NCBI GenBank assembly: GCA_902491215.1
Contig: CABUGV010000014.1
Span: 15,388-79,387 of the forward strand
Length of the DNA: 64,000 nucleotides
Source of the DNA: 43-108 sp001915545
GTDB taxonomy: Bacteria > Bacteroidota > Bacteroidia > Bacteroidales > Bacteroidaceae
Direction of reading: 5' to 3'
Part shown: piece after piece, positions 63,773 through 64,000 of the stretch
How the letters are laid out: each line of letters starts with the position of its first letter
Position numbering within the stretch: the first letter of the stretch is position 1
Notes under the pieces: generated by a model
The model's input: only the letters and a program-made list of their open reading frames with translations
The model's database searches: none
What the model was told of the DNA's origin: nothing
Made by a program: the position numbers and the translations under genes

Positions 63773-64000
63773 TATCCAAATATGGATTAATATTTTGATT
63801 AGCACTTCATAAGTTGATTTGGTTGTTTTTGGAAGATTGGGAAGGCTCTTAAAGATTTCATTGTTTTTCTTTAATCCTTCCTTTTCTTAAAAAAGAACCG
63901 TATAAACCAATAGATAGCTTACTTACCTTATACAAATTAACCTATTCTAAGAATCTGTTTAAATTTATTTATAATTAGTTGTAAATCAGTAGGTTAATTG
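63773..64000. other. Non-coding right end of window
   Basis: No gene is visible. TTGGAAGATTGGGAAGG near 63829 and AATCCTTCC near 63872 could form a weak stem; nothing else is recognisable. Any SusC/SusD pair for this locus would have to lie beyond the window. Confidence 0.4.

Overview
The window reads as a chromosomal segment of a Bacteroidota bacterium, most likely Prevotellaceae. The evidence is the Bacteroidota promoter signature (TTTG, 19-20 nt, TAnnTTTG) ahead of many genes, absence of Shine-Dalgarno dependence, GLPGLI and TonB-type outer-membrane families, type IX secretion tails, a hybrid two-component regulator remnant, a 47-bp type II-C-style CRISPR repeat and short intergenic repeats. 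Base composition is uneven: the TPR, Sel1 and uvrD genes are GC-rich, while 12.1-22.9 kb is strongly AT-rich.

Layout. 0-8.3 kb (minus): the thrS-infC-rpmI-rplT translation operon, a secreted TPR protein, def, ruvX and a Sel1-repeat protein. 8.7-12.1 kb (minus): a GLPGLI protein and TonB-type outer-membrane barrel pair. 12.1-22.9 kb (plus): an AT-rich defence island holding a radical SAM gene, dptF, dptG and dptH (the effector side of DNA phosphorothioation-dependent restriction), a strong terminator and a 4-repeat CRISPR array without cas genes. No dnd modification gene is present. The radical SAM and dptH reading frames are each split at a 7-base homopolymer, the first at a textbook A AAA AAG slippery site. 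23-27.4 kb (plus): a UvrD/PcrA helicase, nspC and a five-tRNA cluster. 27.5-28.6 kb: repeat-rich non-coding DNA.

28.6-38.7 kb (plus): a metal-exporting P1B ATPase with a Fur-family regulator and a palindromic operator candidate, a hotdog thioesterase, a two-domain GH43-like secreted enzyme, a MalY/PatB aminotransferase, a HAD phosphatase and an outer-membrane barrel. 38.7-45.7 kb (minus): the branched-chain amino acid operon ilvD-ilvB-ilvN-acyl-ACP thioesterase-ilvC. It is preceded by an unannotated 30-codon leader peptide rich in Ile, Leu and Val and by a terminator, i.e. a transcription attenuator. 46 kb: tRNA-Ser and a rod-like structured RNA resembling 6S RNA.

46.5-63.8 kb: secreted proteins and a decaying glycosaminoglycan-degradation locus. 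It contains an M6 metalloprotease, a six-hairpin glycosidase-like protein, an alpha/beta hydrolase, an AraC regulator, a hybrid two-component regulator reduced by internal deletion, a GH88 unsaturated glucuronyl hydrolase, and two PL8 lyase copies. One PL8 copy is broken by an amber codon, the other by a frameshift. The PL8 copies share a 308-bp perfectly identical tract, a sign of gene conversion. The two promoter regions carry a palindrome whose arms co-vary. Five interrupted or deleted genes in one window suggest real decay, phase variation, or draft-assembly errors; raw reads would separate these.
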